This document shows positions 1 through 7,153 of a stretch of DNA of 24,055 nucleotides, one piece after another (position 1 is the first letter of the stretch; every line of letters starts with the position of its first letter). The stretch spans positions 1-24,055 of the forward strand of contig JAEZLJ010000110.1 in NCBI GenBank assembly GCA_023415275.1, written 5' to 3'. A program made the position numbers and the translations under genes. This DNA comes from Bacteroidota bacterium. Its GTDB lineage: Bacteria > Bacteroidota > Bacteroidia > Chitinophagales > Chitinophagaceae. Under the pieces are notes generated by a model. That model ran no database searches. It was not told the DNA's origin and saw only the letters and a list, made by a program, of their open reading frames with translations.

Positions 1-1061
1 TGAATGGTGTTACTCAAAGTAGCTTTACATTCAGTAATCTTCCAGCCGGAACATACAGCATCGTTGCCCGCAGCACTGCTGGTTGTACTTCCTCTGGTAG
101 TGCCACTGTAGGCGGTTCTCAGCCATGTCTCACTTATTGCTCTTATACGCAAGGTTTCTGGGGTAATAAGAATGGCCTGAAAATGTTGCCTGCATTGTTG
201 ACTTCGCCGATCGTAATAGGCAAAGAAGGATATCTCACATTCACTATTCCTAAAGGCAGTGCTACAATGTTGAATAATGCAATGCCAGGTGGTAACACTC
301 CAACAAAGCTTACCGTCACTTGTACTATGTCTATTGACAAAGATGGTTGCTTCATGCAGAAATATGCTACCAAGCAGGGTAGGTTCAATAATGTATTGTT
401 GTCACAAACAATCACATTAACATTGAACACCCGGTTGGCAGGTAATCCATTATTGACATTGCCTATTCAATCAGGTTGCCTCATGACAGGTATGGGCTCA
501 TTCCCAATGAACCAAAGTGTTGTAAATTATCTTACATACAATGGTGCCTCTGCAACTGTAAATGAGCTGTTGATTCTTGCTAACGACCTGTTAAGCGGCT
601 ACTTAACACCTGGTGCTAATGTGGGTACTCCATCCAAACCACGCATTGTTCCATCCTATAGCGCTGTAAACGACGCTGTAGATGCTATCAACAATGCCTT
701 TGACGGATGCACAAGGTTTAATGGATACCAGGCTTGTGTCACCAGTTCAATGGTGGTGCTGGCAAGAGTGGCTCCTGAAGCCAATACCATTTCCGATCAT
801 GTGAAAGTGAGTGCTTATCCAAATCCATACACCGATAAAGTAAGATTTACTATTAAGTCTTCTGTATCCGGCCAGGGATCACTGGATGTATTTAACATGG
901 TAGGTCAGAAAGTCAAAACCGTTTACCAGGGATATGTTCATGCTAACACAGAACAGGTAGTTGAATACCGTGTTCCTGATGTAAGCAGGCAAAACCTGAT
1001 ATTCGTGATGACGGTAAATGGCGAAAGAGTAACCGGTAAATTGCTCAACGCAAAAGAATAA
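1..1061 (+). CDS. C-terminal part of a large secreted protein with T9SS sorting domain (5' end outside window)
   Basis: The frame is open from base 3 of the window to the TAA at 1059-1061 (352 codons), so the ATG at 183 is internal and the true start lies upstream. The first about 40 residues (FTFSNLPAGTYSIVAR...) resemble the end of an Ig-like or SprB-type repeat of surface adhesins. Next comes a Cys-containing block with TQGFWGNKNG and a central region of about 200 residues that I do not recognise. The last about 80 residues (from about base 806, with AYPNPYTDKVRF, LDVFNMVGQKV and GKLL) form a classic type A T9SS C-terminal sorting domain. This directs the protein across the outer membrane and is normally removed or anchored by the PorU sortase. 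The protein is therefore cell-surface or secreted. Its substrate or adhesive role cannot be read from this fragment. A strong terminator follows within 25 nt. Confidence 0.88.
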   Translation, partial: NGVTQSSFTFSNLPAGTYSIVARSTAGCTSSGSATVGGSQPCLTYCSYTQGFWGNKNGLKMLPALLTSPIVIGKEGYLTFTIPKGSATMLNNAMPGGNTPTKLTVTCTMSIDKDGCFMQKYATKQGRFNNVLLSQTITLTLNTRLAGNPLLTLPIQSGCLMTGMGSFPMNQSVVNYLTYNGASATVNELLILANDLLSGYLTPGANVGTPSKPRIVPSYSAVNDAVDAINNAFDGCTRFNGYQACVTSSMVVLARVAPEANTISDHVKVSAYPNPYTDKVRFTIKSSVSGQGSLDVFNMVGQKVKTVYQGYVHANTEQVVEYRVPDVSRQNLIFVMTVNGERVTGKLLNAKE

Positions 1062-1083
1062 CCGACAGAAAAGCCGACATTTC

Positions 1084-1113
1084 AAGGATGCCCCCAGGGG
1101 CATCCTTTTTTTT
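1084..1113 (+). terminator. Rho-independent terminator of the T9SS protein gene
   Basis: Near-perfect stem AAGGATGCCCC (1084-1094) against GGGGCATCCTT (1097-1107), followed by an uninterrupted T tract to 1113. It begins 22 nt after the stop codon of the upstream + gene. Confidence 0.93.
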
Positions 1114-1395
1114 ACTTTGAATCCTTATTCAGAAGGCTCCTATCCTTAAAGCCGACTTGATAATATGAGTAATAAGTAAAAATTAATATGTAGATGGAAA
1201 TATAAAATCAGGCTTTACTATATAGTTATAACTCTCAAAGTTCTCCCTGGTTCCCCTACTTGATAATATTAAAGTGCCAATATTTAGATCTGGAAACTCA
1301 AATAGATAACAAGCCTTTATCCGCTAAGGTTTTATCTGATAGAAATTGAGTCTCTCTACTGTGCCTTTTATTTACTTTTCGAGTTATTAAGTGTC
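1114..1395. other. AT-rich intergenic stretch between two convergent genes
   Basis: No ORF, RNA gene or convincing repeat was seen here. It lies between the terminators of two convergent genes and needs no promoter for either of them. Confidence 0.6.
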
Positions 1396-1434
1396 AAAAA
1401 AATCCCGGTTAATGATTGTAACCGGGATTTTTTA
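1396..1434 (-). terminator. Terminator (potentially bidirectional) of the papain-like lipoprotein gene
   Basis: Stem AATCCCGGTTA (1401-1411) pairs with TAACCGGGATT (1419-1429) around a 7-nt loop. An A run at 1396-1402 becomes the U tract on the minus strand, and there is a T run to 1434 on the plus strand. It lies 21 nt beyond the stop codon of the minus-strand gene. Confidence 0.9.
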
Positions 1435-1454
1435 TTGAGTTGTTTAAAATCAAA

Positions 1455-2687
1455 TTAGTAATTCATTACAAATGTGTAAGTACCTGCTTTGGTTGGGAAA
1501 AAGTCATAGTCAATCCAGGAATAACCAGCATCACCCCAGGCGGTTCCCCACGAGCTCATTACTTTATAAGCATTTTTTGCATCATCATAACCACAGATAA
1601 TTAAAGCGTGACCAGCAGCGCCTGATCCGGAATAAACCTTCCATATAAATCCGGCTTTAGCATTAAGGAAACTGTTATCTGCCACAATAGTTGCAATAAC
1701 TGGATGGTTAGCTGAAATCATTGCTTTAATAGCAGCTTTATCAGTATTCAGGATTTTAGAATATCCACCTATTTTGTACAAGGCAGCATCGGCATCTTGC
1801 GCAGAAGTTGGCAATAATGAACAGCCATTTGCATCACTATATGGCATAGTGTTCCAGGTAGCTACTCCTTTATTCTTCATTAAATCCAGAGTTGCAGTAA
1901 TGGAAGTACCTGAGCCACAATCAGAAAATTTTGTTTGATTATAAATGTACTCAGGGCTAAAAATATTTGTAGACATGCTATAGGAAGTTGCCTTAGTTCT
2001 ATAGTATGCCTCTATTGAACGAGCAGCATATCCACTTGCAAATGCCGCACAAGTCCATTCATTACCCTGGTTGCCAACTGGTGGGGTTACCAGGCTATAA
2101 GCGGAAGGAGTGGGCGTTGGAGATGTAGGAATAACAACAACAGTAGAATTCACTCCCACAATGGAGGTGGCAGACCCAACATTGCCTGCTGCATCTTTTG
2201 CATCTACCCTAATTGTGTGGTTGCCGGAAAGAGAAGAGGCATTCCAGGAATAAGATATACTACCTGAAGTATTGCTTGCAACTTGTGCTCCATCGATAAA
2301 TAATGAGATTAACGTTACCCCTACATTATCTGTGGCTGATGCTGAAATGCTAACTGTTCCGCTTACGGTACTACCATTAGCAGGGGATATAGGGTTTACA
2401 GTTGGCTTCGTCAAATCAGAACTACTGATTGGTGGTTTAACAGGTTTTCCTTTTGCAGACGCCATTGCAGAAGAGGAAGCTTCTATCTGGGCATTTGAAA
2501 AACCGGTTGATATAACCAGAGGTACTTTAGCCAGGATGTTTGGATCATCTGGTGCTAATCCAAAAGTTTTGGCGGTTTGCGATTCCTGGGCTGGAGCTTT
2601 TACCTCGTTAGTGTTTTTTTGACAACCAACCCATAAGAGGGATAGACCCATCATAGCGGTTAGGAATTGGACTTTTCTGTTTTTCAT
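1455..2687 (-). CDS. Papain-family (C1A) cysteine peptidase-like lipoprotein with an Ig-like domain
   Basis: The 410-residue product starts with a lipoprotein signal peptide ending in a lipobox (LLWVGC, Cys22), so it is probably anchored in the envelope. A Ser/Pro-rich linker leads to one bacterial Ig-like domain (about 95-180, with VTLISLFIDG and NHTIRVDAKDAAGN), then a Pro/Thr linker, then a C1 papain domain (about 198-405). The oxyanion Gln (Q207 in NQG), nucleophile Cys213 and His360 (GHALIICGY) align well. The usual Asn of the NSWG motif is replaced by Ser378 (MSSWGTAWGDAGY), and the Trp that normally follows the Cys is Ala. The fold assignment is firm. Full protease activity is not: it may be a weakened peptidase or a pseudoenzyme. 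It is a single gene with its own terminator, and nothing nearby suggests a substrate. Confidence 0.9.
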   Translation of the reverse strand: MKNRKVQFLTAMMGLSLLWVGCQKNTNEVKAPAQESQTAKTFGLAPDDPNILAKVPLVISTGFSNAQIEASSSAMASAKGKPVKPPISSSDLTKPTVNPISPANGSTVSGTVSISASATDNVGVTLISLFIDGAQVASNTSGSISYSWNASSLSGNHTIRVDAKDAAGNVGSATSIVGVNSTVVVIPTSPTPTPSAYSLVTPPVGNQGNEWTCAAFASGYAARSIEAYYRTKATSYSMSTNIFSPEYIYNQTKFSDCGSGTSITATLDLMKNKGVATWNTMPYSDANGCSLLPTSAQDADAALYKIGGYSKILNTDKAAIKAMISANHPVIATIVADNSFLNAKAGFIWKVYSGSGAAGHALIICGYDDAKNAYKVMSSWGTAWGDAGYSWIDYDFFPTKAGTYTFVMNY

Positions 2688-3303
2688 TGCGAAAATTTTA
2701 GGTTATAAAAAGGTTATGGCTTAAGCAATTTTTGACTCATCTGTTCATCATAGCGTAGAGCTTTTAAATGATTACACCTTTGCTCATTGCATACAATGTA
2801 TGTTTGGCTACACGTAGCTCGAAAGTCTTATTCTTGATCTATATGTGTTTGGGAAAAGCCCGGCTTATTGGTGAATGGTTTTTCTGAGATCAGGATATTG
2901 TTCTTTAGTTCAAAGTTCGTCTTATACAAAATTAGAGGGCACTGATAGGTCTTCAAAGTCAAAAGTACTCGATTAAAATAGACAAATCACACTGGTAAAA
3001 TTACTGCTCACACTGCGCGCAAGTTTAGCCAAAACTGTGCCGTAATTACTAATAATAAATATGATTTCAAATGATAGGGTAATCGTCTGAAAATCAATAC
3101 CAACATTGCTTTTGAGGAAAATATTGTGAACAATTGGTTGACAATAACTGAACTGTTAATTCTTGTTGCTACACCAATGTATTGATCAGGATCAACTCTA
3201 AAACCATTGATAAATTTCGCATACAGGTAATTCTACTGTTGCTTCTTTTTAATTTCTATCTATTCACCATGCTTTTGGCTTAAATTTTTTATCCCTTTCG
3301 CTG
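2688..3303. other. 616-bp AT-rich intergenic region between divergent genes
   Basis: This must carry the promoters for the divergent lipoprotein gene (-) and FRG gene (+), but I found no box pair with correct spacing. A TACTTTTG box on the minus strand (2960-2967) has its nearest TTTG only 15 nt upstream, which is too close. Short dyads are visible: CATAC-AAT-GTATG (2790-2802) and TTGATC-AG-GATCAA (3182-3195). No ORF with coding character and no RNA gene was recognised. Confidence 0.5.
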
Positions 3304-4161
3304 ATGGGAGATTATGCATTTTCTACAATATCATTTGAAAACTGGCAGGAATTCAAAGATTACATCAGCATATTCAATGAGAACTGGGCTTTCAGGGGCC
3401 AGGGCCATTCCGACTGGATATTAAACAATGCCATCGAAAGAACCTATTTTATCAATTTCTACCCCGGTATTGAGGCAGAGTTTGTGGCAGAGTTTCAAAG
3501 AGGTGCCCGTAACTATCTAAGCAAGGACGACACACCTCATCATCTGATAGAATGGCTGGCCCTGATGCAACACCACGGTGCTCCCACCAGGCTGTTGGAC
3601 CTTACTAAATCCCCGTTCATTGCAGCCTATTTTGCCTTTGAATTCAGTCCTGTGATTGAAGAACATTCGGTTGGTATTTGGGGTATCAATGTCAACTACC
3701 TGAAGCAAAGAGCCGTTGAATTTCTTTCTGAAGAATTTGGTGAAGCGCTCAACCAAAATAGGAACCTCATCAATGAACAGATCTTCGAAAAACTGTTCTA
3801 TGAAAATGATAAGAACCTGGTATTCCCGGTAGAGCCTTTTAGCATGAACCGGCGGTATTCTATTCAGCAATCCATTTTCCTGAGCACAGGAACCTCCCGC
3901 GATACGTTTATGAACCAACTGCAATTCCTGGGGGCAGACCTGGAGAAAGCAGTAGTAAAAATGATCATTCCCGGTTATCATCGCCGGGAGGTGATGAGAG
4001 ATCTGCAACAAATGAATCTTCACCGGGCCAGCCTGTTCCCCGACCTGGACGGTTATGCGCTTTCTCTTCGCCTGCGCTATGATAATATGAAATCCCCCAA
4101 TGAAAGAAAAGAAGATGAAGCACAGAAGCTGAAAGACGAGGAATATCCCTTCATTCCATGA
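3304..4161 (+). CDS. FRG-domain protein
   Basis: The 285-residue product has no signal peptide and is probably cytoplasmic. It carries the hallmarks of the FRG domain: the name-giving WAFRGQG (F30 R31 G32) after an aromatic-rich N-terminus (ENWQEFKDYI), and the second conserved block QHHGAPTRLLDLTKSP (89-104) followed by a small/aromatic helix (IAAYFAFE). The C-terminus is charged (ERKEDEAQKLKDEE). FRG domains are common in Bacteroidota and on mobile or accessory segments. I know of no firmly established biochemical activity, so none is assigned. ATG 3304 is the first good start after an in-frame stop at 3250. The gene stands alone in gene-poor DNA, next to a block of tandem repeats, which suggests an accessory locus. 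The domain is well supported; the role is unknown. Confidence 0.85.
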   Translation: MGDYAFSTISFENWQEFKDYISIFNENWAFRGQGHSDWILNNAIERTYFINFYPGIEAEFVAEFQRGARNYLSKDDTPHHLIEWLALMQHHGAPTRLLDLTKSPFIAAYFAFEFSPVIEEHSVGIWGINVNYLKQRAVEFLSEEFGEALNQNRNLINEQIFEKLFYENDKNLVFPVEPFSMNRRYSIQQSIFLSTGTSRDTFMNQLQFLGADLEKAVVKMIIPGYHRREVMRDLQQMNLHRASLFPDLDGYALSLRLRYDNMKSPNERKEDEAQKLKDEEYPFIP

Positions 4162-4290
4162 TGAGCAAAATCCTGCGGACATAAATGATCAAAGCTGGGA
4201 TTTGGATAGCTTCCCTTGATTTCTTATAGTGCTACTTGCTATTAAAAGTATAGCTGCGCCCTATTAACTTCCTACCTGCGGCATAGTTAC

Positions 4291-4307
4291 TGCGTGGTCA
4301 TCACGCA
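4291..4307. repeat. Short inverted repeat
   Basis: TGCGTG (4291-4296) and CACGCA (4302-4307) form a perfect 6-bp stem with a 5-nt loop. No T tract follows, so it is not a canonical terminator of the FRG gene. It marks the upstream edge of the repeat-rich interval. Confidence 0.5.
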
Positions 4308-4329
4308 CTAAGTATAGCGTAGATAGGCA

Positions 4330-4357
4330 GTTGATAGCTAGTTGACAGCTAGTTGAC
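4330..4357. repeat. 11-bp tandem repeat, about 2.5 copies
   Basis: Units GTTGATAGCTA (4330-4340) and GTTGACAGCTA (4341-4351), then a partial GTTGAC (4352-4357). There is one substitution between the complete copies. Each unit contains the palindrome TAGCTA or part of it. Confidence 0.85.
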
Positions 4358-4393
4358 TGCTCTTTGCCTACAAGGTACATCTATGTTCTCAAG

Positions 4394-4435
4394 CTCCCGA
4401 CTCCCGACTTCTCCCTCCCGACTCTCGACTCTCTC
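4394..4435. repeat. 7-bp tandem repeat, six units in register
   Basis: The consensus unit is CTCCCGA. Six consecutive 7-bp units fill 4394-4435 without slippage: three are exact (4394, 4401, 4415), CTCTCGA differs by one base, and two are degenerate (CTTCTCC, CTCTCTC). This gives a strongly strand-asymmetric pyrimidine-rich tract. Confidence 0.85.
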
Positions 4436-4437
4436 CC

Positions 4438-4486
4438 CCGGCCAAAAGCGGTCATTTCCGGCCAAATCGGCCAAAACCGGCCATGG
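4438..4486. repeat. About 10-bp GC-rich tandem repeat, five units
   Basis: The consensus is CCGGCCAAAA. Units begin at 4438, 4448 (degenerate), 4458, about 4468 (one base short) and 4477 (ends in CCATGG). The CCGGCC cores are palindromic and recur about one helical turn apart. The block directly abuts the 7-bp array and ends 56 nt before the next start codon. Confidence 0.85.
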
Positions 4487-4542
4487 CATTTGGACTAGCA
4501 AATAGGTTGAGCCATCTTGCAGTCTATAAAATCTAATATCAT

Positions 4543-5145
4543 ATGGCAAAGCAAATAGGACATGTAAAGGCAGTAGGCACAGTGGATGACAATGTCAACT
4601 TTTACTATAGTGAACTGGACGGGTATTTAGCCAGGCTATTGCCTGGAGTGGATACTAAACGCTTCTGGAATGATCCTGCCTTTGAGGGAAGCAGGAGAAG
4701 TGCTGAAAGGTTTAAGCAGGGTAATATTATGTCTTCCATTATTTACCGTTTTGTGCCTGTAAAAAGAAGATACAGGCATTTATTTAAACAGGTAAGGACA
4801 TTATCGCTGATATGCTTAAAGCAGGGCTTGGGAAAGAAAGATGTATTGACTGCCTTATTCAACTTCCTTACAGAGCAAAAGCGTATTACTTTAACCCTTG
4901 AGCAGTTTGACTTGTTGCTTGATTCCTTTTTAATGGAGTTGGAGACCAGGCTCAATGAGCCAAAGAAAGAGAAGGTAAAGAAGGAAAAGAACAAGCTCGA
5001 TATTAAAGTATCTGCACCTTTAAATGAGGAAGAACTCGAGTTCTTAGAACTTTATATGGATGATTATAACTGGACCATCAAATTCGAAGGAGAGTTTCCA
5101 AAGAATTATATGGTACCACTATTTCTACTCAAGCACGTGGCTTAA
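4543..5145 (+). CDS. Uncharacterised Bacteroidota protein (MAKQIGH... family)
   Basis: The 200-residue product has no signal peptide or membrane segment. The N-terminal half has a pattern I recall from uncharacterised Bacteroidota proteins: MAKQ.G.VK..GT near the start, FYY.....GYLAR (20-31), GVD..RF..DPAF (35-47), then a basic helical part (about 50-105, with VPVKRRYRHLFKQV). The C-terminal half has a Lys/Glu-rich linker (139-151) and an acidic segment (NEEELEFLELYMDD). The highly basic middle would suit nucleic-acid or protein binding, but this is only inference. ATG 4543 sits 56 nt downstream of the tandem-repeat block, so those repeats are in its 5' regulatory region. No terminator is evident after it. 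I do not know its function. Confidence 0.75.
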   Translation: MAKQIGHVKAVGTVDDNVNFYYSELDGYLARLLPGVDTKRFWNDPAFEGSRRSAERFKQGNIMSSIIYRFVPVKRRYRHLFKQVRTLSLICLKQGLGKKDVLTALFNFLTEQKRITLTLEQFDLLLDSFLMELETRLNEPKKEKVKKEKNKLDIKVSAPLNEEELEFLELYMDDYNWTIKFEGEFPKNYMVPLFLLKHVA

Positions 5146-5500
5146 TTTGTTTCTCGTTTTTGGTTCTTTAGGTGGAAGGGTATTATTTATTGCAATGGCC
5201 CTAAATAACGTGGATTGTCAATAGTTAATGGTAAGTTTATGGTTGACCCTGGTCACTATAATTTTTACTTTTTACCTGGCCTTCTTGACCATGCTCAATT
5301 TGAGTCTTAAATTACTGTGAACGGGTCTAAGTAATTTTACTGATTGCCTGAATTTTTAGCGATTAATTTCCCCCTCTTCATCGATAAAGGGTTGCGTTTT
5401 TACCAGTTCTTGTCTAAGTTTGTTGGGATAGTTTATTAACAGAGCCTTGTAAAACCCTGAATAGAAATTGAAGTCCAATAATCCTAAATATCTGACTAAA
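5146..5500. other. 355-bp AT-rich intergenic stretch
   Basis: I saw no terminator after the upstream gene, no RNA gene and no ORF with coding character. A promoter for the following small gene may lie here, but no TTTG/TAnnTTTG pair with correct spacing was found. Confidence 0.45.
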
Positions 5501-5704
5501 ATGAACATTTGTTTACGCAACCTATTTATCTATTTTGAATCTGTTTTGCATCCAGCCGGTGGGTCATCGGAGAAGCAGCCGGAAAAGAAAAAGAGAGTAA
5601 CCGCAGAAGCGACATCCTATATGAACCAACCATCTCCTGATGGGTTTAATATGCGTGCAGTTGCTAAGAAGCAGGATAAAGTGCGCCGTAATCCTGCGCC
5701 TTAA
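5501..5704 (+). CDS. Small hypothetical basic protein (67 aa)
   Basis: Starting at ATG 5501 the product is 67 residues. An in-frame TTG at 5468 would add 11 residues, but the extension looks non-coding. The N-terminus is short and hydrophobic/aromatic (CLRNLFIYFESVL). The rest is hydrophilic and basic (EKQPEKKKRVTAEATSYM...KKQDKVRRNPAP), with codon use like neighbouring genes. A terminator-like hairpin begins 28 nt after the stop codon, which supports a real transcript. No family recognised. Function unknown. Confidence 0.45.
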   Translation: MNICLRNLFIYFESVLHPAGGSSEKQPEKKKRVTAEATSYMNQPSPDGFNMRAVAKKQDKVRRNPAP

Positions 5705-5732
5705 GATGTTATAAATGAACTCTTTTTATACT

Positions 5733-5761
5733 AAACTGTATCTTTATGATACAGTTTTTTT
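5733..5761 (+). terminator. Terminator hairpin directly abutting the next start codon
   Basis: AAACTGTATC (5733-5742) pairs perfectly with GATACAGTTT (5748-5757) around a TTTAT loop, with a T run to 5761. It fits as the terminator of the 67-residue ORF. However, its T tract ends immediately before the ATG at 5762, so it could equally be a leader hairpin of the next gene. Confidence 0.8.
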
Positions 5762-5929
5762 ATGGGCATACTAAAGCAAATGGCCGAATACCTCTACCTC
5801 CGGAAACCAGATCCAAACCGGCCTAAATCAGATTTTGTAAAATACATGCATGGTATCAATCGCCTGAGCCTGTTATTATTCATTATGGCCCTGATCATTC
5901 TGGTCATTAAGCTGGTGGTCAAACACTAG
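5762..5929 (+). CDS. Small single-pass membrane protein (55 aa), possibly DUF6728 family
   Basis: The 55-residue product runs from ATG 5762 to TAG 5927-5929. It has a basic, Pro-rich N-terminal part (EYLYLRKPDPNRPKSDF), a short KYMHGINR motif, and one transmembrane helix near the C-terminus (about 35-53, LLLFIMALIILVIKLVV). The LRKPDP and HGINR pieces match my memory of the short Bacteroidota DUF6728 family, but I could not check this. The predicted topology is N-terminus in the cytoplasm, by the positive-inside rule. Its last 11 nt overlap the 3' end of lpxB on the opposite strand. Function unknown. Confidence 0.7.
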   Translation: MGILKQMAEYLYLRKPDPNRPKSDFVKYMHGINRLSLLLFIMALIILVIKLVVKH

Positions 5930-7082
5930 CTCTTACAAACTCAACTATTTCAATGGCAGCTCTTTGCGAGGCATCACCTCCCTGCATTAATAGGTCTTTC
6001 AATGCTGCATAATCTTCCTTTAGCCGGCTGATGCGTTCCTGGTTGTGTAAAATAGCGTCCAGCTCCCTTTTCACATTTTCCACGGTCAGTTCGTCCTGGA
6101 TCAGTTCAGTGACTACCTGTTTATCCATGATCAGATTTACGAGCGAGATGTATTTTATTTTTAATAGCCTGCGGGCAATCTGGTAGGAGATAGGGGATCC
6201 TTTGTAGCAAACTACCTGTGGCACTCCAAATAGGGCTGTTTCCAGGGTGGCTGTACCTGAGGTGACCAGGGCAGCTTTTGCATTGGCCAGCAAAGTATAA
6301 GTTTGGCCGGGAAAAGCTACTTCCACATTGGGATAGCTGGCTATAAGATCTTTATATAGCTCAAAGGGTTGTCCCGGGGCCTGGGCAATAATAAACCGGT
6401 AATTAGGAAAATGGGTGGTAACTCCCAGCATGATGGGCAATTTTACCAGTATTTCCTGCTTGCGGCTACCAGGCAGTAAAATGATCCTTTCGCGGTTATC
6501 CTGTGTGATGTTGCGCGTGGCCGGATCTTCTGCTGAGGACTGGCTTTGTGTGATGAAGGTATAGTTAGTCCTGTCAAAACGGTCTATCAGGTGTGCCAGC
6601 GGATGGCCCACGTATTCCACTTTGTAATCCCATTTGGCGAAAAACTCTTTCTCAAAAGGAAGGATAACCAGCATTTTATCCACCACTTTTTTGATCATTT
6701 TGGTACGGCTTTCTTTCCATGCCCACACCTGTGGTGAGATGTAATAAATGACTTTGAAGCCATTTTCTTTGGCCCATTTTGCTATGCGCAGGTTAAAACC
6801 TGGATAGTCAATCAGTACTACTGCATCTGGTTTGAAAGAGAGTATATCCTGCTTGCAGAACCTGAGGTTTTGTAAAATGGTAGGCAGGTTTTTGATGACC
6901 TCTATGAATCCCATAAAGGCAAGGTCGCGGTAGTGCTTTACCAAATGAGCACCCGCGGCCTCCATCAGATCCCCGCCCCAACAGCGGATGTTAGCCTGCT
7001 CATCAAGCTGGTGAATCTCCTTAATAAGGTTGCTGCCGTGAAGGTCTCCTGAAGCTTCTCCTGCTATTATATAATATTTCAT
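5919..7082 (-). CDS. lpxB: Lipid-A-disaccharide synthase
   Basis: This glycosyltransferase (GT19) joins UDP-2,3-diacylglucosamine and lipid X to form the lipid A disaccharide, at the cytoplasmic face of the inner membrane. The 387-residue length is normal for the family. The N-terminal signature is clear (YYIIAGEASGDLHGSNLIKEI), as are WGGDLMEAAG, VVLIDYPGFNLRIAKWAK and ISPQVWAWKESR. Further on come LLPGSRKQEI and the nucleotide-sugar-binding C-terminal region (ALVTSGTATLETALFGVPQVVCYKGSP). It is the last gene of a surE / membrane protein / lpxB unit, with a 71-nt gap upstream. Its stop codon lies inside the convergent 55-residue gene. It implies an LPS- or lipooligosaccharide-bearing outer membrane. 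Confidence 0.97.
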   Translation of the reverse strand: MKYYIIAGEASGDLHGSNLIKEIHQLDEQANIRCWGGDLMEAAGAHLVKHYRDLAFMGFIEVIKNLPTILQNLRFCKQDILSFKPDAVVLIDYPGFNLRIAKWAKENGFKVIYYISPQVWAWKESRTKMIKKVVDKMLVILPFEKEFFAKWDYKVEYVGHPLAHLIDRFDRTNYTFITQSQSSAEDPATRNITQDNRERIILLPGSRKQEILVKLPIMLGVTTHFPNYRFIIAQAPGQPFELYKDLIASYPNVEVAFPGQTYTLLANAKAALVTSGTATLETALFGVPQVVCYKGSPISYQIARRLLKIKYISLVNLIMDKQVVTELIQDELTVENVKRELDAILHNQERISRLKEDYAALKDLLMQGGDASQRAAIEIVEFVRASV

Positions 7083-7153
7083 AAAGCACTTGATGGCTTA
7101 AGGAAATTGGTAAATCGTATTTCAACACAGCCCTCGACAAACAGGCATTACTC

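Noticed and set aside
183..185. ATG as start of the T9SS protein
   Set aside because: The frame is open back to base 3 and the upstream translation is a plausible domain, so this is an internal Met.
2960..2986. Promoter for the papain-like lipoprotein (TACTTTTG with TTTG upstream on the minus strand)
   Set aside because: The spacing between the boxes is 15 nt, shorter than the usual 19-21, and the leader would be about 260 nt. Not convincing.
3517..4182. 221-residue open frame on the minus strand over the FRG gene
   Set aside because: It is opposite a clear FRG-domain gene, its translation has no recognisable domain and low-complexity clusters, and the plus-strand frame explains the conservation.
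4330..4486. Possible CRISPR array
   Set aside because: The units are 7-11 bp and contiguous with no spacers, so they are simple tandem repeats. No cas gene is present.
4349..4549. 66-residue minus-strand frame through the tandem repeats
   Set aside because: It is created by the repeat units themselves (repeating Glu/Arg/Ser text) and has no domain.
5468..5500. TTG start giving a 78-residue form of the small ORF
   Set aside because: The ATG at 5501 is preferred, and the added segment shows no coding character.
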